From assembly GCF_003675325.1 (NCBI RefSeq), contig NZ_CP033073.1, positions 2,728,001 to 2,792,000 on the forward strand: a stretch of DNA of 64,000 nucleotides, given 5' to 3'. A program made the position numbers and the translations under genes. A model generated the notes under the pieces. The model ran no database searches. It was not told the origin of the DNA and saw only the letters and a program-made list of their open reading frames with translations. The DNA comes from Streptomyces dangxiongensis. Lineage in GTDB: Bacteria > Actinomycetota > Actinomycetes > Streptomycetales > Streptomycetaceae. This document shows positions 53,829-62,941 of this stretch, one piece after another; within the stretch, counting starts at the first letter, position 1; each line of letters starts with the position of its first letter.

Positions 53829-56795
53829 ATGAAGGAGCAGGGCGTGCACCCCGAAGGAGCGGCGGGCACCCCTGACGCCTCCGCGCGCCCCGACACCGCC
53901 CAGGCGGACGAGGGCGGCACCGACGCGCGGCGGGAGGACAGCGGTCCGCACACGGACGACGGCACGCGCGCGGGCGGACACGAGGCCGATGGCCCGGACG
54001 ACACCGCATGCGCGGGCGGATCCGCGGCCGAAGCCTCCGGCGACGACATCGCTGGCGCGCGGCAGGACGGCGCCGCTGTTGCCGCCGGCGACGGCCCGCG
54101 CGTGCGCGTGAACGCCACCGGCGCCGGTGACGCTGAGAACGGCGGCGCGCACGCCTGCGCGGACGTGCCCGGTGACCGCCGCGCCTGTGCCGACGACGAC
54201 CCGCACGCGGAGCAGGTGGAGGGCGACGAACCGCTGCTCCCCGCGCGCGTGCACCGCCCCTCGGATCTCGTACGGCTCCTGGTGGGCGTGCTGGCCATCG
54301 CGGTGCTCCTCTCGATCGCCGCGTTCGCGCACGGCACCACCTCGGGCCTCGAACAGGACATCAACAAGGGCACGGGGCAGGCCCCGGACCTGCTCATCAA
54401 GATCGCGGGCCTGGGATCCAGCATCGCGATCCTCCTCGTCCCGGTCGCCTTCGCCATCGAACGGCTGATCAAACGGGACGGGCTGCGCATCGCCGACGGT
54501 GTCCTCGCGGCCGTCCTCGCCCACGGAGTGACCCTCGCCACCGACCTGTGGGTCGCCCGAGCCGCCCCCGACTCCATCCAGGAGGCGCTGACCCAGCCCT
54601 CGCCGGGTGACATCCACGCCCTGACCGACCCGGTGCACGGCTATCTGGCCCCCGTCATTGCCTATATGACGGCCGTCGGCATGTCCCGCAGACCCAGATG
54701 GCGCGCGGTGCTGTGGATCGTGCTGATGCTGGACGCGTTCTCGATGCTGGTCACGGGCTACACGACGCCGTTCTCGATCATCCTCACGGTGCTGATCGGC
54801 TGGACCATCGCCTACGGCACCCTGTACGCGGTCGGCTCCCCCAACGTCCGTCCGACGGGGCAGACACTGATGGCGGGCCTCACCCACGTCGGCTTCCATC
54901 CCGTCTCCGCGGCCCGTGAGGAGGCCGTGGAGACGGAGAACGGCGACCGGGGCCGGCGCTACTTCGTCACCCTGGAGAACGGCCCGCCGCTGGACGTCAC
55001 GGTCGTCGACCGGGAGCAGCAGGCGCAGGGCTTCTTCTACCGCGCGTGGCGCAATCTGACCCTGCGCGGCTTCGCCACCCGTTCCAGCCTCCAGTCACTG
55101 CGCCAGGCACTGGAGCAGGAGGCGCTGCTGGCCTACGCGGCGATCGCGGCGGGCGCCAACGCGCCCAAGCTGATCGCCACCTCCGAGCTCGGCCCCGACG
55201 CGGTCATGCTCGTCTACGAGCACACCGGTGGGCGCACGCTGGACTCGCTGGCCGACGAGGACATCACCGACGAGCTGCTGCGCAACACCTGGCACCAGGT
55301 GCAGGCGCTCCAGTCGCGGCGCATCGCGCACCGCAGGCTGGCCGGTGAGGCCATCCTGGTGGATCGTTCCGGCAGGGTGATCCTCACCGAGCTGCGCGGC
55401 GGCGAGATCGCGGCCGGCGAGCTGCTGCTGCGCATGGACGTCGCCCAACTGGTCACCACGCTCGGCCTGCGGGTCGGCGCCCAGCGGGCGGTGGCCTCCG
55501 CCGTCGGCGTGCTCGGTCCGGACGCGGTCGCCGACTGTCTGCCGATGCTGCAACCGATCGCGCTGACGCGCTCCACGCGCGCGACGCTGCGCCGGCTGGC
55601 GCGCGAGCGGGCACAGCGCGAACGCGAGGCGGTGCTCGAGGCCTCCCGGCAGAGCAAGCCGGCCCGCCCGGAGGAGGCGTCCGAGACGGCTGCGGTCGCC
55701 CTGGAGAAGCCCGACAAGAGGACCGTCCGCGCCGAGCAGCGCGCGGAGAAGCGGGCCATCGACGAAGCCCTCGACGAGGCCCGCGAGGAGGATCTGCTCA
55801 CCCAGATCCGGCACCAGGTGCTGCTCATCAGGCCGCAGGCGCCCGTGGAGCCGGCCCGGCTGGAACGGGTCAGGCCGCGCACGCTGATCAGTTTCATCGC
55901 GGGTGCGATCGGCGCGTACTACCTGCTGACGCAGCTCACCCACATCGAGTTCGGCACGCTGTTCGCGCAGGCCCAGTGGGGCTGGGTGGCCGCCGCGGTG
56001 CTCTTCTCCGCGCTCAGTTACGTCGCCGCCGCGATGGCCCTGCTGGGCTTCGTACCGGAACGGGTGCCGTTCCCGCGGACGGTGGCGGCGCAGGTCGCCG
56101 GATCGTTCGTGAAGATCGTGGCACCGGCGGCGGTCGGCGGCGTGGCCCTCAACACGCGCTTCCTGCAACGCGCCGGTGTACGCCCGGGACTCGCGGTCGC
56201 GAGCGTCGGCGCCTCCCAGTTGTTCGGGCTCGGCTGTCACATCCTGATGCTGCTGTCCTTCGGCTATCTGACGGGCACCGAGAAGACGCCGTCGTTGTCG
56301 CCGTCCCGCACGGTCATCGCTGGCCTGCTGACCGTGGCCGTCCTGGTCCTCGTGGTCACCTCGGTGCCGTTCCTGCGGAAGTTCGTCGTCACGCGCGTGA
56401 GGTCGCTGTTCGCCGGCGTCGTGCCCCGCATGCTCGACGTCCTCCAGCGGCCCCAGAAGCTCGTCACCGGCATCGGCGGCATGCTCCTGCTGACCGCCTG
56501 CTTCGTGATGTGCCTGGACGCCTCCATCCGGGCCTTCGGTGACGGCTCGGTGTCGCTGAGCATCGCCAGCGTCGCCGTCGTCTTCCTCGCCGGCAACGCG
56601 CTCGGCTCGGCGGCGCCGACCCCCGGTGGCGTCGGCGCGGTGGAGGCGACGCTGACCGTCGGTCTGATCGCCGTGGGTCTGCCCAAGGAGGTCGCCGCCC
56701 CGGCCGTCCTGCTGTTCCGGCTGCTGACCCTGTGGCTGCCGGTGCTGCCGGGCTGGTTCGCCTTCAGTCATCTCAGCCGCAAGGGAGCCCTGTAA
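53829..56795 (+). CDS. Membrane protein: pseudokinase-like segment plus LPG-synthase-type TM domain
   Basis: A 988-residue protein. Residues 1 to about 140 are acidic and disordered (Asp/Gly/Ala-rich). About 145-345 hold six hydrophobic helices. About 380-600 resemble a kinase fold (ALEQEALLAYAAIAAG, AVMLVYEHTGGRTLDSL, then HRRLAGEAILVDRSGRVIL and TELRGGEIA). A Lys/Glu/Arg coiled segment follows, then about eight helices of the UPF0104/LPG_synthase_TM type (MprF-flippase-like, SYVAAAMALLGFVP, GSAAPTPGGVGAVE). The catalytic Asp residues of a real kinase are absent. ATG 53829 follows AGAAGAGACC. It may act on lipids or glycolipids; the function is unknown. Confidence 0.82.
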   Translation: MKEQGVHPEGAAGTPDASARPDTAQADEGGTDARREDSGPHTDDGTRAGGHEADGPDDTACAGGSAAEASGDDIAGARQDGAAVAAGDGPRVRVNATGAGDAENGGAHACADVPGDRRACADDDPHAEQVEGDEPLLPARVHRPSDLVRLLVGVLAIAVLLSIAAFAHGTTSGLEQDINKGTGQAPDLLIKIAGLGSSIAILLVPVAFAIERLIKRDGLRIADGVLAAVLAHGVTLATDLWVARAAPDSIQEALTQPSPGDIHALTDPVHGYLAPVIAYMTAVGMSRRPRWRAVLWIVLMLDAFSMLVTGYTTPFSIILTVLIGWTIAYGTLYAVGSPNVRPTGQTLMAGLTHVGFHPVSAAREEAVETENGDRGRRYFVTLENGPPLDVTVVDREQQAQGFFYRAWRNLTLRGFATRSSLQSLRQALEQEALLAYAAIAAGANAPKLIATSELGPDAVMLVYEHTGGRTLDSLADEDITDELLRNTWHQVQALQSRRIAHRRLAGEAILVDRSGRVILTELRGGEIAAGELLLRMDVAQLVTTLGLRVGAQRAVASAVGVLGPDAVADCLPMLQPIALTRSTRATLRRLARERAQREREAVLEASRQSKPARPEEASETAAVALEKPDKRTVRAEQRAEKRAIDEALDEAREEDLLTQIRHQVLLIRPQAPVEPARLERVRPRTLISFIAGAIGAYYLLTQLTHIEFGTLFAQAQWGWVAAAVLFSALSYVAAAMALLGFVPERVPFPRTVAAQVAGSFVKIVAPAAVGGVALNTRFLQRAGVRPGLAVASVGASQLFGLGCHILMLLSFGYLTGTEKTPSLSPSRTVIAGLLTVAVLVLVVTSVPFLRKFVVTRVRSLFAGVVPRMLDVLQRPQKLVTGIGGMLLLTACFVMCLDASIRAFGDGSVSLSIASVAVVFLAGNALGSAAPTPGGVGAVEATLTVGLIAVGLPKEVAAPAVLLFRLLTLWLPVLPGWFAFSHLSRKGAL

Positions 56796-56891
56796 GGCCC
56801 CCGCCGGGTGGCTGCCGCCGCCCCTGTGGTGCGGTACCCCGGACGGCCCGCGCCCCGCGCGCCCCGGCGTGCGCGCCCCCAGGATGGGAGT

Positions 56892-58436
56892 ATGGCGAAC
56901 CCTCTCCGGCTGCGCGCCGGCGCCCTGACCACGACCGCCGTGCTGCTCACCGCCGTACTGGCCGGATGCGGCGGCCACGCCGAGGACGGGGATCTCACGG
57001 CGCAGAAGCTGGACTGGAAGGACTGTCCGGCCCCGTCGGAGGCGGAGGGCGGCGGCGGCGCTCCCTCACCGTTGCCGAACGGCACCATGTGGCAGTGCGC
57101 CACCATGAAGGCTCCCCTGGACTGGGACAGGCCCAAGGGCGACACGATCGGCATCGCCCTGATCCGGGCCGAGGCCAGTGGCCCCGCGAGCAGTCGGATC
57201 GGCTCGCTCGTGTTCAACTTCGGCGGCCCGGGCGGCAGTGGGGTGACCGCGCTGCCGTCGTTCGGTGAGGACTACACCGCCCTGCGCACCCGCTACGACC
57301 TGGTCAGCTTCGACCCGCGCGGGGTCGGCCGCAGCGCGCCGGTGGAGTGCGAGAGCGACGCCCGGCTGGACGCGTACTTCCAGCAGGACGCGACCCCGGA
57401 CGACAGCGCCGAACGCGCCGAGCTGCTGCAGCGCACCCAGCAGTTCAACGCGGCCTGCGAGAAGAACTCCAGGAAGGTCCTTCCGCATGTGCGCACCACG
57501 GACGCGGCCCGTGACATGGAGTTGATGCGCCAGGTCCTCGGCGACCGCAAGCTGTACTACTTCGGCATCTCCTACGGCACGGAACTCGGCGGCGTCTACG
57601 CCCACCTCTACCCGAGGAACGTCGGCCGGGCCGTCCTCGACGGTGTCGTGGATCCCACCCAGGACCCCGAACAGAGTGCGCTCGGCCAGGCCCGGGGCTT
57701 CCAGCTCGCCCTCGACAACTTCGCGAAGGACTGCACCTCCAAGACCACGGAATGTCCGGTCGGGGACACCGAGCAGGAGGTGAAGGACCGCATCGCGAAG
57801 CTGCTGACCGACCTGGAGAAGAAGCCGATCACCGGGATCTTCCCGCGCCGGCTGACCCAGACCGCCGCCACCAACGGCATCGCGCAATCCCTGTACTCGA
57901 AGGACTTCTGGGAGTACCTCACCGAAGGGCTGGAGGAGGCGTACGACGGCGACGGCAGGACCCTCATGCTGCTGTCCGACCTGATGAACGGCCGCAGCGA
58001 GAACGGCGAGTACAGCAACATCACCGCGGCCAACATCGCCATCAACTGCTCCGACGAGAAGCCGCGGTACTCCACCGAGTACATCCAGCGGAAGCTGCCC
58101 GAGTTCCGGGCCGCCTCCCCGCTGTTCGGGCACTACCTGGCCTGGAGCATGGTGGGCTGCACCGACTGGGCGGTGCCCGGTGCCGCCGACCATCCGGACG
58201 TCAGCGCACCCGGATCGGCACCGATCCTCGTCGTCGGCAACACCGGCGACCCGGCCACCCCGTACGAGGGCGCGAAGAAGATGGTCGACGCGCTCGGCAA
58301 GGGCGTCGCCGTCGAGCTGACGTACAAGGGCCAGGGGCACGGCGCGTACGACAGCAAGAACAGGTGCGTGCAGAGCGCGGTGAACGGCTACCTGCTGGAC
58401 GGGAAGGTGCCGAAGGCCGGCACGGTCTGCTCCTGA
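56892..58436 (+). CDS. Secreted alpha/beta-hydrolase lipoprotein (tripeptidyl-aminopeptidase-like)
   Basis: A 514-residue exported peptidase of the S33/SlpD-SlpE group. The signal peptide ends in the lipobox VLAGCGG (Cys about 27). The catalytic core has the oxyanion motif FNFGGPGGSG, DPRGVGRS, and the nucleophile elbow FGISYGTELGG. The C-terminal TAP-like domain carries GNTGDPATPYEGA (Asp) and GQGHGAY (His). Such enzymes trim tripeptides from peptide ends outside the cell. The ATG at 56892 follows GGATGGGAG. It is the upstream member of a tandem pair. Confidence 0.93.
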   Translation: MANPLRLRAGALTTTAVLLTAVLAGCGGHAEDGDLTAQKLDWKDCPAPSEAEGGGGAPSPLPNGTMWQCATMKAPLDWDRPKGDTIGIALIRAEASGPASSRIGSLVFNFGGPGGSGVTALPSFGEDYTALRTRYDLVSFDPRGVGRSAPVECESDARLDAYFQQDATPDDSAERAELLQRTQQFNAACEKNSRKVLPHVRTTDAARDMELMRQVLGDRKLYYFGISYGTELGGVYAHLYPRNVGRAVLDGVVDPTQDPEQSALGQARGFQLALDNFAKDCTSKTTECPVGDTEQEVKDRIAKLLTDLEKKPITGIFPRRLTQTAATNGIAQSLYSKDFWEYLTEGLEEAYDGDGRTLMLLSDLMNGRSENGEYSNITAANIAINCSDEKPRYSTEYIQRKLPEFRAASPLFGHYLAWSMVGCTDWAVPGAADHPDVSAPGSAPILVVGNTGDPATPYEGAKKMVDALGKGVAVELTYKGQGHGAYDSKNRCVQSAVNGYLLDGKVPKAGTVCS

Positions 58437-58507
58437 CGGGACCGGGCCTGCTCCTGACGGAACGGGTCTGCTCCTGACGGGACGGGTTTGCTCCTGACGG
58501 GACCGGT
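58427..58507 (+). repeat. Tandem repeat of the gene's last codons
   Basis: Four degenerate 20-22-base units of the form TGCTCCTGACGGGACCGGG run from the final codons and stop of the first peptidase into the intergenic space. Each copy re-creates the CTCC-TGA end of the gene. The remaining gap to 58649 shows nothing else. Confidence 0.8.
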
Positions 58508-58649
58508 CTCGTCCCGACGCGATCCGAAGACCGCAGAACCCGCAGGTCAGAAGGTTATCCACAGGCTGTCACGGGCCGGGCCGGGGACGCCTACCATGGC
58601 CTGAACGCCCGGCGCGGCACGACGCGAAGGGCCTGTGAGGGGGGTGCGT

Positions 58650-60203
58650 ATGAGGCGATTTCCGCGAGGGGCGGTCGCGGTGGCCGTGGCGCTGCTGGTG
58701 GCCGGCTGCGGCGGCTCGTCCGGCCGAAGCGGGAACGAGGGCAAGGGGTCCGGTTCGCCCGCCCCGCCTGCGCCGGGGTCCTCCACGCCGGTCTCCCCGG
58801 CGGCCCTTCCCTCCTCACTCACCGCGCAGCACCTGGACTGGCGACGCTGCAACGCCACCGGGCGTTCCGCCGCACCCGGCGACGACTGGCGGTGCGCGAC
58901 GCTCAGGGCACCGCTGGACTGGTCGGAGCCGGGCGGCGAGACGATCGGCCTCGCCCTGATCCGCGCGCGGGCGACCGGCGGTGACCGCATAGGCTCGATG
59001 CTGTTCAACTTCGGTGGCCCCGGCGGCTCGGGAGTCTCGACGATGCCGTACTTCTCGGCGACCGTCTCCGCACTCCACGCGCGTTACGACCTGGTGAGCT
59101 GGGATCCGCGCGGGGTCGGCGCGAGCGAGGGTGTCCGCTGCCGTGACGACCGGGCGACCGAGGCCGCCGAGGCCGTGGACACCACACCGGACAGCCCGGC
59201 CGAGGAGAACGCGTACCTCCAGGACGCCGCCGGCTTCGGCAAGGGCTGCCAGAAGGCCGCCGGCCCGCTGCTGGCCCATGTGTCGACCACCGACACCGCC
59301 CGCGACATGGACCTGATGCGCCAGGTCCTCGGCGACGAGAGGATGCACTACTTCGGCATCTCCTACGGCACCGAACTGGGCGGCGTCTACGCCCATCTGT
59401 TCCCGAAGCGGGTGGGACGGCTGGTGCTCGACGCCGTGGTCGACCCGGCCGCCGGCACAGTGGGCCACGCGCAGAACCAGGCCCGCGGCTTCCAGCGGGC
59501 ACTGGACGACTATCTGAAGTCCACCGGGCAGGACCCGGCGCGGGGTTCGAGGAAGATCGCGGACCTGCTGAAGCGGCTGGACGCCGAGCCGTTGCCGACG
59601 TCGTCCGGGCGGAAGCTGAACCAGACGCTCGCGACCACCGGAATCATCCTGCCGCTGTACAGCGAGTCGAGCTGGCCGCGGCTGACCAGTGCCCTGAAGT
59701 CGGCGGAGAAGGGCGACGGTTCGGAGCTGCTGGCGCTCGCCGACGCGTACGACGACCGTGACTCCTCGGGCCACTACGGCACGACGTCCCACTCCCAGCG
59801 GGCCATATCGTGCCTGGACGACCGCCAACGGCCGACGCCCGCCGAGACAAGACGACGGCTGCCGGAGTTCGAGCGGATCTCCCCGGTGTTCGGGGACTTC
59901 CTCGGATGGGACACGGCCGGCTGGTGCCATGCCTGGCCGGTACCGGGCCAGTTCGACACGCCGGAGGTGAGCGCGCCCGGTGCGGCGCCGATCCTGCTGG
60001 TCGGCAACACCGGCGATCCGGCCACTCCCTACGAAGGCGCCCGCAGAATGGCCGACGAACTGGGCAGGGGCGTGGGCGTCGAACTGACCTGGAAGGGCGA
60101 GGGCCATGGGGCGTACGGCAACGGCAGCGACTGCGTCGACTCGACGGTGAACGCGTATCTGCTGCACGGCACGGTGCCGAAGGACGGCAAGGTCTGCTCC
60201 TGA
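58650..60203 (+). CDS. Secreted alpha/beta-hydrolase lipoprotein, paralogue of the preceding gene
   Basis: A 517-residue exported peptidase. The lipobox is LVAGCGG (Cys about 23), followed by a Gly/Ser/Pro-rich spacer, then FNFGGPGGSG, DPRGVGAS, FGISYGTELGG, GNTGDPATPYEGA and GEGHGAY. The same residues as in the neighbour form the Ser-Asp-His triad. I chose ATG 58650 because GAGGGGG lies 6 bases upstream; GTG 58635 is the alternative. The tandem arrangement and shared C-terminus (KVCS/TVCS) point to a local duplication followed by divergence. Confidence 0.93.
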   Translation: MRRFPRGAVAVAVALLVAGCGGSSGRSGNEGKGSGSPAPPAPGSSTPVSPAALPSSLTAQHLDWRRCNATGRSAAPGDDWRCATLRAPLDWSEPGGETIGLALIRARATGGDRIGSMLFNFGGPGGSGVSTMPYFSATVSALHARYDLVSWDPRGVGASEGVRCRDDRATEAAEAVDTTPDSPAEENAYLQDAAGFGKGCQKAAGPLLAHVSTTDTARDMDLMRQVLGDERMHYFGISYGTELGGVYAHLFPKRVGRLVLDAVVDPAAGTVGHAQNQARGFQRALDDYLKSTGQDPARGSRKIADLLKRLDAEPLPTSSGRKLNQTLATTGIILPLYSESSWPRLTSALKSAEKGDGSELLALADAYDDRDSSGHYGTTSHSQRAISCLDDRQRPTPAETRRRLPEFERISPVFGDFLGWDTAGWCHAWPVPGQFDTPEVSAPGAAPILLVGNTGDPATPYEGARRMADELGRGVGVELTWKGEGHGAYGNGSDCVDSTVNAYLLHGTVPKDGKVCS

Positions 60204-60224
60204 GGGCACAACCAGCCTAATGCT

Positions 60225-60401
60225 GTGGGCCCTTGCCGATCTGGAAGAGCCGCGGAAGGCTTCCGTGCGGGCTACGACGACGGGTCGGGGGACTACGGCT
60301 GCTACCTGCACGTGCCCAGGGTTCACGGCTCACATACCTTCCGGGCGGGCTACAGCTCCGGCTACGCGGCGGGTTGGAGAAACCACCACTGCGTCGCCTG
60401 A
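60225..60401 (+). CDS. Small Gly/Tyr-rich protein, hypothetical (58 residues)
   Basis: A GTG at 60225 opens a frame with strong G/C third-position bias. The peptide contains two similar halves, GFRAGYDDGSGDYGCY and TFRAGYSSGYAAGW, joined by LHVPRVHGSH. It has no membrane segment and a weak ribosome site, and lies 21 bases after the second peptidase gene. The internal repeat and clean codon use suggest a real small protein or a conserved C-terminal fragment of one. Function unknown. Confidence 0.5.
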   Translation: MGPCRSGRAAEGFRAGYDDGSGDYGCYLHVPRVHGSHTFRAGYSSGYAAGWRNHHCVA

Positions 60402-60484
60402 CGGACCCGGGGCGGACTGCCCACGGCACCTGAACCGGTCGGAGCCGTGGGCCTGTTCCGCCTTGTCGGTCGGCCTGGGGTTGA

Positions 60485-61663
60485 TCAGTAGACCGGCTTG
60501 TCCGGTTCGATCTGGTTGACCCAGCCGATGACGCCGCCGCCGACGTGGACCGCGTCGGCGAAGCCCGCGGACTTCAGGACCGCCAGGACTTCCGCACTGC
60601 GGACACCCGTCTTGCAGTGCAGGACGATCTTCCTGTCCTGCGGGAGACCTCCCAGGGCGGAGCCCATGAGGAACTCGTTCTTCGGGATCAGCTTGGCGCC
60701 GGGGATGGAGACGATCTCGTACTCGTTCGGCTCGCGAACATCGATGATCTCAATGTTCTCGCCCTCGTCGATCCACTCCTTGAGCTGCTTCGGAGTGATA
60801 GTCGAGCCGGCGGCGGCCTGCTGGGCCTCTTCGGAGACGACGCCGCAGAAGGCCTCGTAGTCGATGAGTTCGGTGACGGTCGGGTTCTCGCCGCAGACCG
60901 CGCAGTCGGGGTCCTTGCGGACCTTGACCTGGCGGTACTGCATCTCCAGGGCGTCGTAGATCATCAGGCGGCCGACGAGCGGCTCACCGATGCCGGCGAG
61001 GAGCTTGATCGCCTCGTTGACCTGGATGGAGCCGATGGACGCGCACAGCACGCCCAGGACGCCGCCCTCGGCGCAGGAGGGGACCATGCCGGGGGGCGGG
61101 GGCTCCGGGTAGAGGCAGCGGTAGCAGGGACCGTGCTCCGACCAGAAGACGGAGGCCTGGCCGTCGAAGCGGTAGATCGAGCCCCACACGTAGGGCTTGT
61201 TGAGGAGCACGCACGCGTCGTTGACCAGGTAACGGGTCGCGAAGTTGTCGGTGCCGTCGACGATCAGGTCGTACTGGCCGAAGATGTCCATCACGTTGTC
61301 GGCTTCGAGCCGCTCCTCGTGAAGGATCACGTTCACGTACGGATTGATGCCCTTGACGCTGTCGCGCGCGGACTGGGCCTTGGAGCGGCCGATGTCGGCC
61401 TGACTGTGGATGATCTGACGCTGGAGGTTCGACTCGTCGACCTCGTCGAACTCCACGATGCCGAGGGTGCCCACGCCCGCGGCGGCCAGGTACATCAGCG
61501 CCGGCGAGCCCAGGCCGCCGGCGCCGACACAGAGCACCTTGGCGTTCTTCAGCCGCTTCTGCCCGTCCATGCCCACGTCGGGAATGATCAGGTGGCGGGA
61601 GTACCTGCGGACCTCGTCTACGGTGAGCTCAGTAGCTGGCTCGACCAGGGGTGGCAGCGACAC
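60485..61663 (-). CDS. moeZ: MoeB/MoeZ-type adenylyltransferase-sulfurtransferase
   Basis: A 392-residue E1-like enzyme. The ThiF domain has VLCVGAGGLGSPALMYLAAAG (ATP loop), NLQRQIIH, DGTDNFATRYL and a zinc site of two CxxC pairs (CYRC, CAVC). The C-terminal rhodanese domain (about 285-392) ends with the persulfide cysteine in LHCKTGVRSAEVL. It activates and thiolates sulfur-carrier proteins (CysO, MoaD, ThiS type) for cysteine, molybdopterin and thiamine routes. A perfect SigR promoter lies upstream, and this gene is among the originally reported SigR targets in S. coelicolor. Confidence 0.95.
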   Translation of the reverse strand: MSLPPLVEPATELTVDEVRRYSRHLIIPDVGMDGQKRLKNAKVLCVGAGGLGSPALMYLAAAGVGTLGIVEFDEVDESNLQRQIIHSQADIGRSKAQSARDSVKGINPYVNVILHEERLEADNVMDIFGQYDLIVDGTDNFATRYLVNDACVLLNKPYVWGSIYRFDGQASVFWSEHGPCYRCLYPEPPPPGMVPSCAEGGVLGVLCASIGSIQVNEAIKLLAGIGEPLVGRLMIYDALEMQYRQVKVRKDPDCAVCGENPTVTELIDYEAFCGVVSEEAQQAAAGSTITPKQLKEWIDEGENIEIIDVREPNEYEIVSIPGAKLIPKNEFLMGSALGGLPQDRKIVLHCKTGVRSAEVLAVLKSAGFADAVHVGGGVIGWVNQIEPDKPVY

Positions 61664-61707
61664 GGGGGCTCCGTTGATCGGTCAATCACTACAGTTGTTC
61701 TCCACGT

Positions 61708-61733
61708 AACACTGCCACGGCCTTCTTCATTCC
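61708..61733 (-). promoter_or_regulatory. Sigma-R-type promoter of moeZ
   Basis: On the minus strand GGAAT (61733-61729) is followed after exactly 18 bases by GTT (61710-61708), about 45 bases before the moeZ ATG. Confidence 0.88.
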
Positions 61734-61812
61734 GAGACACCTGTTCCGACGGGCGAGACGATGTCGTCCCGGTAGCCGGTCATCCTCCGTGCACCGGCGC
61801 GGCGGTGCCAGG

Positions 61813-62772
61813 TCAGATGCGGCATGCCGCCTCCATCCAGATGTCGGCCAGGGACTCCTCGAGGGCGATACGGGGCCGCCAGCCGAGCCGGTCGCGCGCG
61901 GTGCGCACGTCGGCCTGCTGCCAACTGCCGCAGCCGTCCGGGTACGGGTAGGCCGTCGGGGCCGTGTGGTCGGAGTCCGGGCGCGGGTGGCCGATGGCGC
62001 CGCGCAGGGGCCCGGGCGGGACGTCGAGTTCGTGGAGGGCACCGCCGTACCCGGCCACGCGCGCCAGGACGGCGGCGGCATCTCTCAGGCGGACGGCACG
62101 GCCGGAGCCGATGTTGATCACGCCCTGCGCGGCGGAGAGCGAGGCGGCGTGCACGGCCCGGGCGACGTCGCGGACGTCGATGAAGTCGCGTTGCGCGCCG
62201 AGGCCGCCGAGTTTGAGTTCGCCGTCGCCGGACTGCATGGCCCGGCGCATCGCCTCGGCGAGCCGGCCGAGCGGGGAACCGGCCGGGGTGCCGGGGCCGG
62301 CCGGTGAGAAGACGCGCAGGACGACGGCGTCCAGACCGGAGCCGAGGACCAGTTCGGTCGCGGCGAGTTTGCTGACGCCGTACGGGCCGCCGGGGCGCGG
62401 TACGGCGTCCTCGGCCGTGGAGGAGCCGTGCTGGCTCGGGCCGTACTCCGAACCGCACCCGATCTGCACCAGCCGGGCGCCGCAGCCGCTGCGGCGCAGG
62501 GCCTCGCAGACGGTGGCCACGGCGACGGTGTTGTGCCGGGTGAGTTCGCGGGCGCCGCCGCGGGTGGCGCCCGCGCAGTTGACGACGACGCCGGGGTGGA
62601 CCGCGTCCAGGAAGCGGGTGAGGGCCCCCGGACTGCCGGTGGCGAGGTCGAAGCGGACGTCGGCGTCGTCGCCACGGCCGAGCGCGGTGAGCTGGACGGC
62701 CGGGTCGGCGAGGAGGCGGTCGGCGACGAAGCGGCCGATGAATCCGTTGGCGCCGATCAGCAGGATCCTCAT
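61813..62772 (-). CDS. NAD-dependent nucleotide-sugar epimerase/dehydratase-like SDR
   Basis: A 319-residue extended SDR. It has LLIGANGFIGRFVAD (GxxGxxG), VVNCAGAT, the catalytic Ser/Tyr-Lys set (GCGSEYGPS and GGPYGVSKLAA), QRDFIDVRDVARA and the end segment RTARDRLGWRPRI. Family members act on NDP-sugars. The ATG overlaps the stop of a 34-codon ORF by 4 bases. It ends about 80 bases from the moeZ promoter. The substrate is not predictable. Confidence 0.9.
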   Translation of the reverse strand: MRILLIGANGFIGRFVADRLLADPAVQLTALGRGDDADVRFDLATGSPGALTRFLDAVHPGVVVNCAGATRGGARELTRHNTVAVATVCEALRRSGCGARLVQIGCGSEYGPSQHGSSTAEDAVPRPGGPYGVSKLAATELVLGSGLDAVVLRVFSPAGPGTPAGSPLGRLAEAMRRAMQSGDGELKLGGLGAQRDFIDVRDVARAVHAASLSAAQGVINIGSGRAVRLRDAAAVLARVAGYGGALHELDVPPGPLRGAIGHPRPDSDHTAPTAYPYPDGCGSWQQADVRTARDRLGWRPRIALEESLADIWMEAACRI

Positions 62773-62873
62773 CGGGCGGCTCCCGGGGTGTGCGCGCCGG
62801 TGGTACCGGCTGTCTCGAGGGTTCCTGCGGCTGCTCCGGCCGCTCCGGATGCTCCGGGTCGGGAGGTGGTCAT
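62769..62873 (-). CDS. 34-codon ORF coupled to the epimerase gene
   Basis: The ATG at 62873 follows AAGGAG by 9 bases, a strong ribosome site. The peptide (MTTSRPGASGAAGAAAGTLE then TAGTTGAHTPGAAR) is only Gly, Ala, Thr and Ser-rich, without domain. Its stop overlaps the epimerase start (ATGA). It could be a translational leader, or the head and tail of a larger gene that lost its middle by deletion. I do not recognise it. Confidence 0.5.
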   Translation of the reverse strand: MTTSRPGASGAAGAAAGTLETAGTTGAHTPGAAR

Positions 62874-62941
62874 CTGGTGTTCTCCTTCAAAGGGGTGATG
62901 CGGGTGCCTCCGGCTGTGGGTCGGACCGGTGGGCGAAAGAG

